From positions 1 to 64,000 of the forward strand of contig CAMYAM010000009.1 in the NCBI GenBank assembly GCA_947253875.1: a stretch of 64,000 bases of DNA, given 5' to 3'. The notes beneath the pieces are model-generated. The model was not told where the DNA came from, did no database searches, and worked only from the letters and a program-made list of their open reading frames with translations. The stretch's first letter is position 1. Each line of letters starts with the position of its first letter. Made by a program: the position numbers and the translations under genes. Below, piece by piece: positions 16,269 to 25,930 of this stretch. The stretch is from an uncultured Fastidiosipila sp. (GTDB lineage Bacteria > Bacillota > Clostridia > Saccharofermentanales > Fastidiosipilaceae).

Positions 16269-17009
16269 ATGCAAAAAGAAGAAATATTATACATTGTTAT
16301 GCCAGCATACAACGAAGAACAAAATCTTCCTGAATTAATTGCAGAATGGTATTATTGGACTGAAATTTCCGAGAATTCTAGAATTTTAATTGTAAATGAT
16401 GGAAGTACAGATAATACTGTTGAAGTTTTGACAGAGTTACAAAAAAATTATCCAAAACTTATTTTTATAAATAAGGAAAATTCTGGTCATGGACCAAGTG
16501 TTACTTTTGCATATAAAAAAGCTTTAGAAGCTGGTGCAGATTTCATTTTTCAAACGGATTCAGATGGTCAGACTCAAGCCAAAGACTTCGAAGTTTTTTG
16601 GAAAAATCGTAATAAATATGATCTTCAATTAGGTAATCGCTTTGATAGAAAAGATGGTATTGCCAGAAAATTTGTTAGTTTTACTCTTCGCAAAGTAGTA
16701 AAGATTCTTTTTAAAGAAGACATCAAGGATGCTAATGTACCTTTTAGACTTTATAATAAGTCAGCACTTGGCAAAATAATCAGATATATTCCTGATGAAT
16801 TTGCTTTAAGTAATGTTTTATGTGTAGTTGTAGCAAATAAGTTGGAAGCTCATAATGAAATTAGCATAACATGGCATAAGATAGAGTTTTTAGAACGACA
16901 GGCAGGTAAGAATTCAGTAAACTTTAAAAATATATTTAAGTTTGCTAAAACTTTTATTAATCAAAGTATGCAATGGAAAAAGGATTTTTTTAATAATTTA
17001 AAAAAGTAA
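16269..17009 (+). CDS. Family 2 glycosyltransferase (dolichyl-phosphate mannose synthase-like)
   Basis: This 246-residue soluble GT-A enzyme begins with IVMPAYNEEQNLPEL, followed by VNDGSTDNT and the metal-binding QTDSDGQ region near residue 95, the typical GT2 nucleotide-sugar site. FRLYNKSALGKII and the C-terminal WHKIEFLERQAGKNSVN segment resemble polyprenyl-phosphate glycosyltransferases, but there is no membrane anchor. Donor and acceptor cannot be predicted. The start could be the ATG at 16269 or the GTG at 16263; GGTG just upstream is a weak ribosome site. It lies 30 nt after the corA stop and 34 nt before the response regulator, so it may share transcription with both. Confidence 0.82.
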   Translation: MQKEEILYIVMPAYNEEQNLPELIAEWYYWTEISENSRILIVNDGSTDNTVEVLTELQKNYPKLIFINKENSGHGPSVTFAYKKALEAGADFIFQTDSDGQTQAKDFEVFWKNRNKYDLQLGNRFDRKDGIARKFVSFTLRKVVKILFKEDIKDANVPFRLYNKSALGKIIRYIPDEFALSNVLCVVVANKLEAHNEISITWHKIEFLERQAGKNSVNFKNIFKFAKTFINQSMQWKKDFFNNLKK

Positions 17010-17043
17010 ATCGTGCAACTGATAAACCTTTAAGGAGGTAATT

Positions 17044-17742
17044 ATGGATGACAAAATAATATTAATCGCAGATGACGATCCAATCGTTCATGAATCTTTA
17101 GGTTTATATTTAAAAAATGAAGGTTATAGTTATGATTCAGTTTATGATGGCCAATCTGTTTTAAATAAATTTTCAGAAAAATCATACAAGTTAATCATTT
17201 TAGATTTAATGATGCCAGAGGTTTCAGGAATAGATGTTTGTAGAGAAATTCGAAAAATCTCTAATGTACCTATAATTATGTTGACTGCTAAAGGAGATGA
17301 AATTGATAGAATTATCGGTTTAGAGTTAGGAGCTGATGACTATATTGTTAAACCTTTTAGTCCTAGAGAAGTGATTGCTAGAGTGAAAGCAATAATAAGA
17401 AGGATTGATTCGAGTGATTCAGTTATACAACATTTATTGGAGTTTCCTGATTTAAGAATTGATCTTGATACTTATGAAGTTGAAGTAGCAGGCTTAGAGG
17501 TTCCATTTACGCCAAAAGAAGTTGAAGTTTTGTATTTCTTAGCCTCACATCCTGGAAAAGTAATGACTAGAGATACAATACTTAATAATGTTTGGGGAGA
17601 AGATTACTATGGCGATAGTAGGACGATAGATACTCATATCAAACAGATTAGACAAAAAATTGGATATAGTTCGCATTGGTCTCTTGTTACTATCTATGGA
17701 ATTGGCTACAAATTTGAAGCAGTGAAGAGTAGAAATAAATAG
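17044..17742 (+). CDS. OmpR/PhoB-type response regulator
   Basis: This 232-residue two-component regulator has a receiver domain (acidic pocket DDD at residues 10-12, phosphoacceptor Asp54 in LIILDLMMPE, Thr81 in MLTAK, Lys103 in IVKPF). Its C-terminal winged-helix DNA-binding domain contains FTPKEVEVLYFLASHPGKVMTR, WGEDYYGDSRTIDTHI and GIGYKFE. It is paired with the histidine kinase that starts 63 nt later. The architecture matches PhoP, WalR and similar regulators. Targets are unknown; phosphate control is possible given the Na/Pi-type transporter 2 kb upstream, but that is inference. AAGGAGGT precedes the ATG. Confidence 0.94.
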   Translation: MDDKIILIADDDPIVHESLGLYLKNEGYSYDSVYDGQSVLNKFSEKSYKLIILDLMMPEVSGIDVCREIRKISNVPIIMLTAKGDEIDRIIGLELGADDYIVKPFSPREVIARVKAIIRRIDSSDSVIQHLLEFPDLRIDLDTYEVEVAGLEVPFTPKEVEVLYFLASHPGKVMTRDTILNNVWGEDYYGDSRTIDTHIKQIRQKIGYSSHWSLVTIYGIGYKFEAVKSRNK

Positions 17743-17805
17743 AAACAAATAAATTAGCTTACTGAATTTCGATTGAAATTTACCATAAATTGGGAAATAC
17801 ATAAT

Positions 17806-19647
17806 ATGAGAAAAATAAATTTAAGAAAACGTTTTTATAACAGTGATTTTGCTAGTAAAATTGTTTTGGCTTTGATGCTAGCTTTAATTTTAACTGCTCT
17901 GATTACGTTAGGTATTTTTTCATACACAGCAAGTATAATTTACACTCAGAACACTACAAATGAAAATAAGAAGAATGCTGCGTATCTTGCTGAAATAAAT
18001 GCTGCTCGTTATGTGGGTGAAATAGATCAAACTACTTATGATAAATTCATGGATAACGCTAGTAATCTTTTAGACTCAGTTGTTATCGTTTATATGTATA
18101 GAGAAAATTATTTTGATATAAATTACACTTCAGACATTAATAACTTACCTGCAAATTATATAACTGATGCTAAATCTTCAATTGAAGAATACAATGTTGA
18201 GATTATGAATCAGAAGATAACATCTTTTATTAAAAATATTGGTATAAATCAAAATAAAAATTTATTTGTTGGTTATCCTATAGTTGCGATAGATAGTTAT
18301 AGCAAAGCGAGCGTAACTATTGGATCTGTGTATATTATTACTGATTTAAGTAATTCAGATAATCAATTAACTAACCTTAATTTTTCCCTTATTTTAGCTA
18401 GCTCACTAACATTTTTAATTATATTATTTCCACTTTTATATTTATTAAGAAAACTAATACAACCTTTGATAACTACTAGAGACATTGCGTATGCTATGAG
18501 TAAAGGAGATTATTCTAATAGAGTTAAAGTAAAAACAATGGATGAAGTAGGTGAGCTTGCAACTGCTATTAATGAATTAGCTGATGATTTAGATGAAACT
18601 TTATCAAAATTAAATGATGAGAAAACACGTTTGCAAAAACTTATTAACTCCTTAAGTGAAGGTATCTTAGCAGTGGATGCTGATATGAAATTAATGCATA
18701 TTAATCCTGCATTATTTGAGTTATTTAACCTAGAAAACTTTAGTGATGAAGAAGCAATGGAGAAAATTATCAATGATTGTTCATTAAGCGAAGATATCAT
18801 ACAAGTTATTAGGTCTGGGACTAGTAGGGTCCACAAAGTTAAGCATAGAGATAAAGTTATTCAGATTCAACTAGATGGCCTTATAGGTGAGAATATAGAG
18901 AGTAATGGTGCTGTTGCTTTGTTCAGAGATATAAGTGAAAGTGAAGCTCTGGAGAAGACTAGAAAAGAATATATATCTAATGTCTCACATGAGCTTAGAA
19001 CCCCTTTAACAGCCATTAGAGGATTAATTGAGCCGATAAATGATGGTCTGGTTGAAGAAGAATTAATTAAACGAAAATACTACAAGATAATTTTAGAAGA
19101 AACTATGCGTCTAAGCAGATTAATAGATGATATGTTAGCACTATCTGGACTACAAAGTGGACAACTTAACTTTGAACCTGAAAGGATTAATTTACATAAT
19201 CTGCTCCAGGAAATTAAATACAAATACGAAACACAAATGCTAAATAAAGGTATTGAATTTATCACACCAAAAGATGACACTGTTTTACCAGATGTCTTTG
19301 TCAACAAAGATCGATTGGAACAAGTTATTGTTATAATATTAGATAATGCCATGAAATATACTAAAGAATTTGGAACAATAAGAATTGATTTTGTTGATGA
19401 TAAGAAAAAATTAAATTCTATAGTTATGAAAATATCAGATAATGGTACTGGTATATCAGAAACAGATTTAAACCATATTTTTAATAGATTTTACAAAGGT
19501 AATAAGTCAAGAGGTAGGAGTGAAGGAACAGGCTTAGGACTGTCAATTGCTAAAGAGTTATTAGAAATAATGAATGAAAGAATTTGGGTTGAGAGTAAAG
19601 TTGGCGAAGGTAGTAGCTTTTTTGTGACTATGAAAACTTATAATTAA
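17806..19647 (+). CDS. Sensor histidine kinase (HAMP-PAS-HisKA-HATPase)
   Basis: This protein of about 613 residues has a transmembrane helix near residues 20-45, an extracytoplasmic sensor region of about 150 residues, and a second helix (LILASSLTFLIILFPLLYLL). A HAMP linker (QPLITTRDIAYAMSKGDYSNRV), a PAS-like region (INSLSEGILAVDADMKLMHI) and the phosphoacceptor box SNVSHELRTPL with His395 follow. The ATP lid motifs are DNAMKYT, SDNGTGIS and GTGLGLSIAKELL. This is the PhoR/WalK class layout. The start is uncertain: the ATG at 17806 gives a normal N-terminus but has only a weak site (GGGAAA) upstream, and a TTG at 17773 is possible. The partner is the preceding response regulator. Confidence 0.92.
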   Translation: MRKINLRKRFYNSDFASKIVLALMLALILTALITLGIFSYTASIIYTQNTTNENKKNAAYLAEINAARYVGEIDQTTYDKFMDNASNLLDSVVIVYMYRENYFDINYTSDINNLPANYITDAKSSIEEYNVEIMNQKITSFIKNIGINQNKNLFVGYPIVAIDSYSKASVTIGSVYIITDLSNSDNQLTNLNFSLILASSLTFLIILFPLLYLLRKLIQPLITTRDIAYAMSKGDYSNRVKVKTMDEVGELATAINELADDLDETLSKLNDEKTRLQKLINSLSEGILAVDADMKLMHINPALFELFNLENFSDEEAMEKIINDCSLSEDIIQVIRSGTSRVHKVKHRDKVIQIQLDGLIGENIESNGAVALFRDISESEALEKTRKEYISNVSHELRTPLTAIRGLIEPINDGLVEEELIKRKYYKIILEETMRLSRLIDDMLALSGLQSGQLNFEPERINLHNLLQEIKYKYETQMLNKGIEFITPKDDTVLPDVFVNKDRLEQVIVIILDNAMKYTKEFGTIRIDFVDDKKKLNSIVMKISDNGTGISETDLNHIFNRFYKGNKSRGRSEGTGLGLSIAKELLEIMNERIWVESKVGEGSSFFVTMKTYN

Positions 19648-19709
19648 CAACTAATTATCAATTAATAGCAACAATAAAATTAACAACTATTCAATTAGGA
19701 GTGTTTTTA

Positions 19710-20417
19710 ATGAATGAAGATAATTTAATAAGATTAAATAAATTTATAGCATCTCAGGGTGTTTGTTCGAGGAGAGAAGCAGACAGACTAATAGAAGCTG
19801 GTCAAGTAAAAATAAATGGGAAGATTGCTACTCTAGGCGACAGAGTTTCTACTGATGACGAAGTTGTAGTTAATGGTAAAAATATTTCTAGTAAGGATAT
19901 AGCTAATATATATTTAGCTTTTAATAAACCTAGAGGAATTGTTTGTACGAGTTCTAGAAAAGAAGGTTTGAATATTATTGATTACATTAATTTCCCGGAA
20001 CGAATTTTTCCTGTAGGGAGACTTGATAAAGACTCTGAAGGATTAATACTTTTGACTAATGATGGATCTATAGTTAATAAAATGATGAGAAGCTCGCAAA
20101 ATAAAGAAAAAGAGTATTTAGTTAAGGTTGATAAAAAGATTACGAAAGAATTTAAAGATAAAATGGAGTCTGGAGTTTATATTCTTAATCAATTTACTAA
20201 ACCCGCTAAGCTTGTACAAGTAAATGAAAATGAATTTAAATTAACTATTACCCAAGGGTTAAATAGGCAAATTAGAAGAATGTGTGAAAGCTTGGGGTAT
20301 AATGTATTAGAACTAAAAAGATTAAGAATTATGAACATTGACTTAGGAAATTTAAAAACTGGTGAATGGAGATATATTAAAATAAAAGAGCTTAAACAAT
20401 TACTTTCACTATTGTAA
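19710..20417 (+). CDS. RsuA/RluB/RluF family pseudouridine synthase
   Basis: This 235-residue enzyme isomerises uridine in ribosomal RNA. An N-terminal S4 RNA-binding domain (RLNKFIASQGVCSRREADRL) is followed by the catalytic domain with GRLDKDSEGLILLTND, where Asp106 is the catalytic residue. The late motif is LTITQGLNRQIRRMCESLGY. The sequence is closest in feel to RluF-type enzymes (NKPRGIVCTSS, LKRLRIMNIDL), but RluB cannot be ruled out, so no symbol is given. The ATG at 19710 has AGGAGTG upstream. A second pseudouridine synthase of the other family follows 35 nt later. Confidence 0.9.
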   Translation: MNEDNLIRLNKFIASQGVCSRREADRLIEAGQVKINGKIATLGDRVSTDDEVVVNGKNISSKDIANIYLAFNKPRGIVCTSSRKEGLNIIDYINFPERIFPVGRLDKDSEGLILLTNDGSIVNKMMRSSQNKEKEYLVKVDKKITKEFKDKMESGVYILNQFTKPAKLVQVNENEFKLTITQGLNRQIRRMCESLGYNVLELKRLRIMNIDLGNLKTGEWRYIKIKELKQLLSLL

Positions 20418-20452
20418 TTTTAGTATTGTGAAAGGTAGAAAGGCAGATTATA

Positions 20453-21205
20453 TTGGAAAATTTTAATGATCTAATTATTTATGAGGATAACCATTTATTA
20501 GTTATTACCAAGCCTGCAGGTGTTTTGTCACAAGAAGATTCTAGTGGGGATCAAGATATTCTCAGTATGGCAAAAGAGTTTATTAAAAAACGTGATCGAA
20601 AACCTTTCAATGTATATTTAGGCCTAGTTCATCGTTTAGATAGAAATACTGGTGGGGTAATGTGTTTTGCAAAAACATCAAAAGCTGCCAAAAGATTAAA
20701 TGAGCAGATAAGGAATCATGGTTGGCAAAAACATTATTTAACAATGACAGAAAAAGTAAATAAAAATGATTCGCTACCTATTAATACAAATGAATGGTTA
20801 AAATTAGAAGATTTCTTGAATAAAAATCATGAACTTAATATAAATAAAGTGGCTCATAATAATAAATCTAAAGATACAAAAAAAGCGGTGCTTTATACTA
20901 GAGTTTTAGCAAATTCAAAAATTAAAAATAAGGAAATAATTTTGAGAGAGAATAAACTAATAACGGGAAGAAGTCATCAAATTAGAGTTCAATTAGCTAG
21001 TAGAGGCGAAAAAATTTTAGGCGATTATAAATATGGTGCAAGTCATGACTTTAATATACCAGCTTTTTTCTTAGGGCTATGGGCGTATAAATTAACTTTA
21101 GAACATCCAACAACAAAAGAAATAATAACTTTTATAAGCTTACCTGATCCAGTAGGACCTTGGACAGAATTTGCTGAGTATTTTACAAAATTAAAAGATC
21201 TATAA
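20453..21205 (+). CDS. RluA/RluD family RNA pseudouridine synthase
   Basis: This 250-residue protein has the RluA-family catalytic motif GLVHRLDRNTGGVMCFAKT with catalytic Asp63, preceded by YEDNHLLVITKPAGVLSQ and followed by TGRSHQIRVQLASRG. There is no S4 domain, so it is the short RluA/RluC-like form; the target uridines (tRNA or rRNA) cannot be predicted. It appears to start with TTG at 20453, preceded by AAAGG. It follows the RsuA-type enzyme closely, so the two modification genes likely form one transcript that may run into polA. Confidence 0.88.
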   Translation: MENFNDLIIYEDNHLLVITKPAGVLSQEDSSGDQDILSMAKEFIKKRDRKPFNVYLGLVHRLDRNTGGVMCFAKTSKAAKRLNEQIRNHGWQKHYLTMTEKVNKNDSLPINTNEWLKLEDFLNKNHELNINKVAHNNKSKDTKKAVLYTRVLANSKIKNKEIILRENKLITGRSHQIRVQLASRGEKILGDYKYGASHDFNIPAFFLGLWAYKLTLEHPTTKEIITFISLPDPVGPWTEFAEYFTKLKDL

Positions 21206-21268
21206 TTAAAACTTTTATTCTTCATTTGACTAGAATAAATAACGATTATAAAAAGAAAGTAGGCAAGC

Positions 21269-23887
21269 ATGAATAAAATATTACTAGTAGATGGTCACTC
21301 AATAGCATATAGAGCTTTCTATGGACAGGCTAGATCTGGACAACTAACAGCTCCAGATGGAACTCCAACAGGAGCCGTTTATACTTTTCTGAACATGCTG
21401 TTAAGATTTATAGATCAGATAGAACCTACACATATTGCTGTTCTATTCGATACTGCAGATCCAACTTTTAGAACAGGAGCTTACGCAGCTTATAAGGCTA
21501 ATAGAAGCCAAATGCCTGATGATTTAATCGTTCAAATGCCAATTATTACTAAAATTCTAGAAGCTATGAATGTTAAGGTTATTTCTAAATCTGGATATGA
21601 AGCTGATGATTTAATTGGTACATTGTCTCTTAAATTTGCTGATAAAAATAACCATGTTTATATCTTAAGTGGTGATAGAGATGATTTTCAGTTATTAAGT
21701 AATAATATTAGTCAAATTTATCCTGGTCAAAGAGGAAAAACAACTGTATATACACCAGAAAAAGTTAAAGAAGATTATGGAATTGAAGTAAGTCAAATAG
21801 TTGATATGAAGGCTCTAATGGGAGATAGCTCAGACAATATTCCTGGAGTTAAAGGTATTGGTGAAAAAACTGCAGTTAAATTATTGCAAGAGTATCCAAC
21901 TCTTGATGAGATTTATAACAATTTAGATTTAATAAAAGGTTCAAATCAGAAAAAACTAGAGAATGGCAAAGAAGTTGCTTATTTATCTTATGACTTAGCA
22001 AAAATTGATAGAAATGTCGAAATTCATTGTACTTTAGATAATCTTGCAAAACAAAGCCCAAATAAAGATGAATTAAGTGACATTTTTATTAAATTAGGCT
22101 TTTCCTCGTTGATAAATAAATTCGATTTAGAAGAAATTGTTGAAGAAAAAATTGATTTTAAGCGACAAGATGTTAAAGTGTATGAGTTTGATAAGGATAA
22201 GCTGCTTGTTAAGTTTAAAGATAGTAAATTTGTGATTCTAAATTTAATTAAAAGTAAAAATAGTGAACTTTATACCATAAGCTTGAATAATACAATTGAT
22301 CAAATTTTTGTCGCAAGTTTATCTAGAGAAGAATTGTACGAACTGTTTATAGATTTTGAGAAACAGAATGTTGTTTTAGTAGCTTACGATTGGAAGTTAT
22401 TGTTTAAAAAACTAAATTTATTTATTCCTAATAAAATTGTAGATTTATCAATATTAGCATATTTATTAAATTACGAAGTTGATGGTAAAACTGAAAGTGA
22501 AATTTTCTCAACAGTAATGAATCGAGAAATCTTACTTGCTAATGTAATCGAACATGAATTAGATAAAATAAAGTTAGATAAAGGAATTCTAGATATTATT
22601 AGTTTAGCGTCAGAAAGTGTAGTTTTATACGATAAACTCAATGCAGACTGTAACGAAAAAGATCTTTTAGATTTAGCTGAAAATATTGAATTTCCATTAA
22701 TATCTGTTATAGCAAAAATGGAAGTCTTAGGCGTGAAAGTTGAAGCTAATATTCTGAAAAAACTTGGTGATGAATTTCAAAAAACAGCGGAAGAACTTGC
22801 TAGCAGAATTTATACTGAAGCAAATTATGAATTTAATATTAATTCATCAAAACAATTAGCTGAAGTGTTATATGAAAAAATGGGTATAGTTTCAAGTAAG
22901 AAAACTCCGAGCGGTGCTTATTCTACAGCAGCTGATGTTCTAGAAGATTTAGCTGTAGTTCATCCGATAGTTAATGAAGTATTAAATTATAGAAAGGTTA
23001 CTAAGTTACAATCTACTTTTACAGATGGCTTGATTAAAGAAATTGCTGAAGATGGAAGAATTCACTCTATTTTCCATCAGAAACTAACCACAACTGGTAG
23101 GCTAAGTAGCTCAAATCCAAACTTACAAAATATTCCTAGTAGAGATGAAGAAGGCAGGAAAATTAGGAAAGCTTTTGTACCTAAACCAGGTTATAAGTTT
23201 ATAGATGCTGACTATAGTCAGATAGAGCTAAGATTACTGGCTGAATTATCAGGTGATAAAACACTCTTGGATTACTTCCAAAATGATAAAGATATTCATA
23301 CAGAAACTGCTGCTAGTATATTCAAAATCCCGGCTGAAGAGGTAAGCCATATGCAAAGATCTATGGCTAAAACAGTAAATTTTAGTATAATTTATGGAAT
23401 TTCAGCATATAGTCTTTCTAAAGACTTGAAAATTTCTGTCAAAGCAGCAAATGACTATATTGATGCTTACTATGAACTGTTTAGCGAGGTTAAACCTTAT
23501 ATGCAAAGTTTAATTGATTTTGCTTATGAACATGGTTATGTAGAAACCTATTTTTCACGTAGACGTTATATACCTGAGCTTAAAGATAAGAACTTTAATA
23601 AAAGAAAGTTTGGTGAAAGAGCAGCTATGAATGCTCCAATTCAAGGTACAGCAGCAGATATTATGAAATTAGCTATGATTAATTTATCACAAGCTATAAA
23701 AAAAGCTAAACTTGACGCTGAGATTTTAATCCAAGTTCACGATGAAGTTCTCATTGAAGTTAAAGATGAAGATGTAACAGCTTGTCAAAAATTAGTTAAA
23801 GAAGTCCTTGAATCTGTTATGGATTTCAGAGTACCTTTAAAAGTCGATGTTCAAACCGGCGAAAACTGGTATGAAAGTAAAGATTAG
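21269..23887 (+). CDS. polA: DNA polymerase I
   Basis: This 872-residue enzyme fills gaps and removes RNA primers. The N-terminal 5'-3' exonuclease (residues 1-290) has DGHSIAYRAFYG, EADDLIGTL and SDNIPGVKGIGEKTA. The C-terminal polymerase domain has DYSQIELRLLAELSGD, the O-helix RSMAKTVNFSIIYGIS (Phe at the sugar-selectivity position) and VHDEVLIEV. The middle region, where E. coli has a 3'-5' proofreading domain, lacks the DxE metal motif (VILNLIKSKN occupies the place), as is usual in Firmicutes, so it should not proofread. It is followed after 18 nt by coaE. Confidence 0.97.
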   Translation: MNKILLVDGHSIAYRAFYGQARSGQLTAPDGTPTGAVYTFLNMLLRFIDQIEPTHIAVLFDTADPTFRTGAYAAYKANRSQMPDDLIVQMPIITKILEAMNVKVISKSGYEADDLIGTLSLKFADKNNHVYILSGDRDDFQLLSNNISQIYPGQRGKTTVYTPEKVKEDYGIEVSQIVDMKALMGDSSDNIPGVKGIGEKTAVKLLQEYPTLDEIYNNLDLIKGSNQKKLENGKEVAYLSYDLAKIDRNVEIHCTLDNLAKQSPNKDELSDIFIKLGFSSLINKFDLEEIVEEKIDFKRQDVKVYEFDKDKLLVKFKDSKFVILNLIKSKNSELYTISLNNTIDQIFVASLSREELYELFIDFEKQNVVLVAYDWKLLFKKLNLFIPNKIVDLSILAYLLNYEVDGKTESEIFSTVMNREILLANVIEHELDKIKLDKGILDIISLASESVVLYDKLNADCNEKDLLDLAENIEFPLISVIAKMEVLGVKVEANILKKLGDEFQKTAEELASRIYTEANYEFNINSSKQLAEVLYEKMGIVSSKKTPSGAYSTAADVLEDLAVVHPIVNEVLNYRKVTKLQSTFTDGLIKEIAEDGRIHSIFHQKLTTTGRLSSSNPNLQNIPSRDEEGRKIRKAFVPKPGYKFIDADYSQIELRLLAELSGDKTLLDYFQNDKDIHTETAASIFKIPAEEVSHMQRSMAKTVNFSIIYGISAYSLSKDLKISVKAANDYIDAYYELFSEVKPYMQSLIDFAYEHGYVETYFSRRRYIPELKDKNFNKRKFGERAAMNAPIQGTAADIMKLAMINLSQAIKKAKLDAEILIQVHDEVLIEVKDEDVTACQKLVKEVLESVMDFRVPLKVDVQTGENWYESKD

Positions 23888-23905
23888 TAATTAAGAAGGA
23901 TAATT

Positions 23906-24574
23906 ATGTTTGTTTTAGGAATTAGTGGTGGAATCGGTAGTGGAAAAAGTACTGTTGCCAACATATTAAGAGCACACGGATTAACAGTTTTGGATGCGGA
24001 TGAAATATCACATGAAGTGACCAAAGCAGGAGGTTCTGCTTTATCTGATATTATTGATGTTTTTGGGCCAGAATATATTGATGAAAACGGAGCATTAGAT
24101 AGAGCCAAAATGGCTGAGAAAGTTTTTAAAGATAGCAAGAGCTTAGATATTTTAAGTCTAATAGTCCACAGAAAAGTTTTTAACGAAATGGATTATAGGC
24201 GTAAATTATTAAGAGAAGCTAAAGTTAAAGCTGTTGGAATGGATGTTCCAGTACCTGCTAAAGAAGGTTTTTTAGATAAGTGTGATCAAGTTTGGATTGT
24301 AAGCTCTGACGATACTTTAAGGATAGAACGTTTGGAAAAAAGAGGAATTCCTAGGAATGATGCTATACGTAGAATAAATATTCAATTGTCTCAGGAAGAG
24401 TATGCAAGTCTAGGTGATATTGTCATAGAAAATAATAGTGATATAAGAAGTTTAGAAAGTAAAGTTATTGAGCTGATTAAATCAGAACTAATTTCACGAG
24501 GTATAGATCTTTCAATAGATTATGATTATTGTAATAGACTTGAGCAAGAAAGTCGTTCTGAATTACACGATTAA
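23906..24574 (+). CDS. coaE: Dephospho-CoA kinase
   Basis: This 222-residue P-loop kinase makes coenzyme A by phosphorylating the ribose 3'-OH of dephospho-CoA. It has GISGGIGSGKST at residues 5-16, DADEISHEV around 31-39, and the lid region DTLRIERLEKRGIPRNDAIRRI. The C-terminus is about 20 residues longer than in many family members. AGAAGGA precedes the ATG. The polA-coaE pair is conserved in many bacteria. The gene ends at a bidirectional terminator facing ychF. Confidence 0.93.
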   Translation: MFVLGISGGIGSGKSTVANILRAHGLTVLDADEISHEVTKAGGSALSDIIDVFGPEYIDENGALDRAKMAEKVFKDSKSLDILSLIVHRKVFNEMDYRRKLLREAKVKAVGMDVPVPAKEGFLDKCDQVWIVSSDDTLRIERLEKRGIPRNDAIRRINIQLSQEEYASLGDIVIENNSDIRSLESKVIELIKSELISRGIDLSIDYDYCNRLEQESRSELHD

Positions 24575-24582
24575 GAATAAAA

Positions 24583-24611
24583 GGCCATCGTAAAGATGGC
24601 CATAATTTTTC
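24583..24611. terminator. Bidirectional terminator between coaE and ychF
   Basis: GGCCATC (24583-24589) and GATGGCC (24595-24601) form a 7-bp GC-rich stem with a GTAAA loop. ATAATTTTT follows on the plus strand and, on the minus strand, the complement of AATAAAA gives a T-rich tail, so it can serve both convergent genes. Confidence 0.8.
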
Positions 24612-24663
24612 GTGTGATTTTTATGTGTAATTTTTGCATATGCAATTAAGATGAATTACAAAA

Positions 24664-25755
24664 CTATACATTGAATCTAAAAAGAATTACATCTCCGTCT
24701 TTTACAACATATTCTTTACCTTCGGATCTTACTAATCCTTTAGCGCTACATGCAGCCATAGAACCTTCTTCGATTAGGTGAGAAGATTCAACAACTTCAG
24801 CACGAATGAATCCGCGCTCAAAGTCAGTATGAATTTTACCCGCAGCTTGTGGAGCTTTCGTACCTTTAGTTATGGTCCAGGCTCTACATTCATCTTCACC
24901 AGCCGTTAAGTAGGAGATAAGACCAAGTAATTCGTATGAGGATTTAATGATTTTGTCTAATCCTGATTCTTCCAAACCTAATTCAGATAAGAACATTTCT
25001 TTTTCTTCAGGATCTAATGTTGAAATTTCCTCTTCAATTTTTGCGCTAATGACAATATATGCTGAGCTTTCATTTTCAGCTTGTTTTGCTACTGCTTTTA
25101 CATGAGGGTTATCGGAATAGTCAGAAATTTCATCTTCAGATATATTAGCAACATAGAGGATAGGTTTGGCTGTTAGTAAGCTTAATTCGCTATAGAACTC
25201 TTTTTCATCATCCTCTACGATAAAAGTTCTGGCTGATTTACCATCAGCAAAATGTGCTTCTAATCTTTTGGTGAATTCAAGTTCCGCAGCTTTGCTTTTA
25301 TCGCCTTTGGCCTGTTTTGCTAGCTTAGCATTATGTTTTTCAATCCACTCCAGGTCAGCTAATACTAATTCGGTACTAATAATATCTATATCTCTTTCAG
25401 CATTAACAGAATCATTAACATTAATAATATTGTCATTCTCAAAACATCTAACAACTTGAAGAATTGCATCAGTTTCTCTAATGTTTGCTAAAAATTGATT
25501 ACCTAAACCTTCGCCTTTGCTAGCACCGGCAACCAGTCCAGCAATATCTACAAATTCTATCTTTGCAGGAACTCGACTACGTGTATTATACATTTCACTT
25601 AATTTATCTAATCTTTCGTCTGGTACATCAACGACGCCTACATTAGGTTCTATTGTTGCAAATGGGTAATTAGCACTTAAAGCTCCGGCTTGTGTAATTG
25701 CATTAAATAATGTACTTTTACCAACATTTGGTAGTCCGACTATACCTAAATTCAT
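24664..25755 (-). CDS. ychF: Redox-regulated ATPase YchF (Obg family)
   Basis: This 363-residue protein has an N-terminal P-loop GLPNVGKSTLFNAIT (residues 6-20), VDIAGLVAGASKGEGLGNQFL as switch II, and an inserted coiled-coil region. The C-terminal TGS domain includes AWTITKGTKAPQAAGKIHTDF and ends KDGDVILFRFNV. YchF/OLA1 prefers ATP over GTP and associates with ribosomes in stress responses. The length matches the family. It is the only minus-strand gene in the first 58 kb. GGAGG lies upstream of the ATG on the minus strand, and a TATAAT-like box on that strand is at 25788-25783. Confidence 0.96.
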   Translation of the reverse strand: MNLGIVGLPNVGKSTLFNAITQAGALSANYPFATIEPNVGVVDVPDERLDKLSEMYNTRSRVPAKIEFVDIAGLVAGASKGEGLGNQFLANIRETDAILQVVRCFENDNIINVNDSVNAERDIDIISTELVLADLEWIEKHNAKLAKQAKGDKSKAAELEFTKRLEAHFADGKSARTFIVEDDEKEFYSELSLLTAKPILYVANISEDEISDYSDNPHVKAVAKQAENESSAYIVISAKIEEEISTLDPEEKEMFLSELGLEESGLDKIIKSSYELLGLISYLTAGEDECRAWTITKGTKAPQAAGKIHTDFERGFIRAEVVESSHLIEEGSMAACSAKGLVRSEGKEYVVKDGDVILFRFNV

Positions 25756-25930
25756 ATACTATCCTCCATGAATAAATCAAATATTATACTTAAGTTATGT
25801 TGAGTATCTTAATAACCTCAGCTATTATAGCATTTTAAACTTCTAACTTTGCATGAATTAATCAAGCATTATAATACATGATATATTCAATTGTGATAAT
25901 ATAAACTCATTAATTTTTAGGAGAAATTTT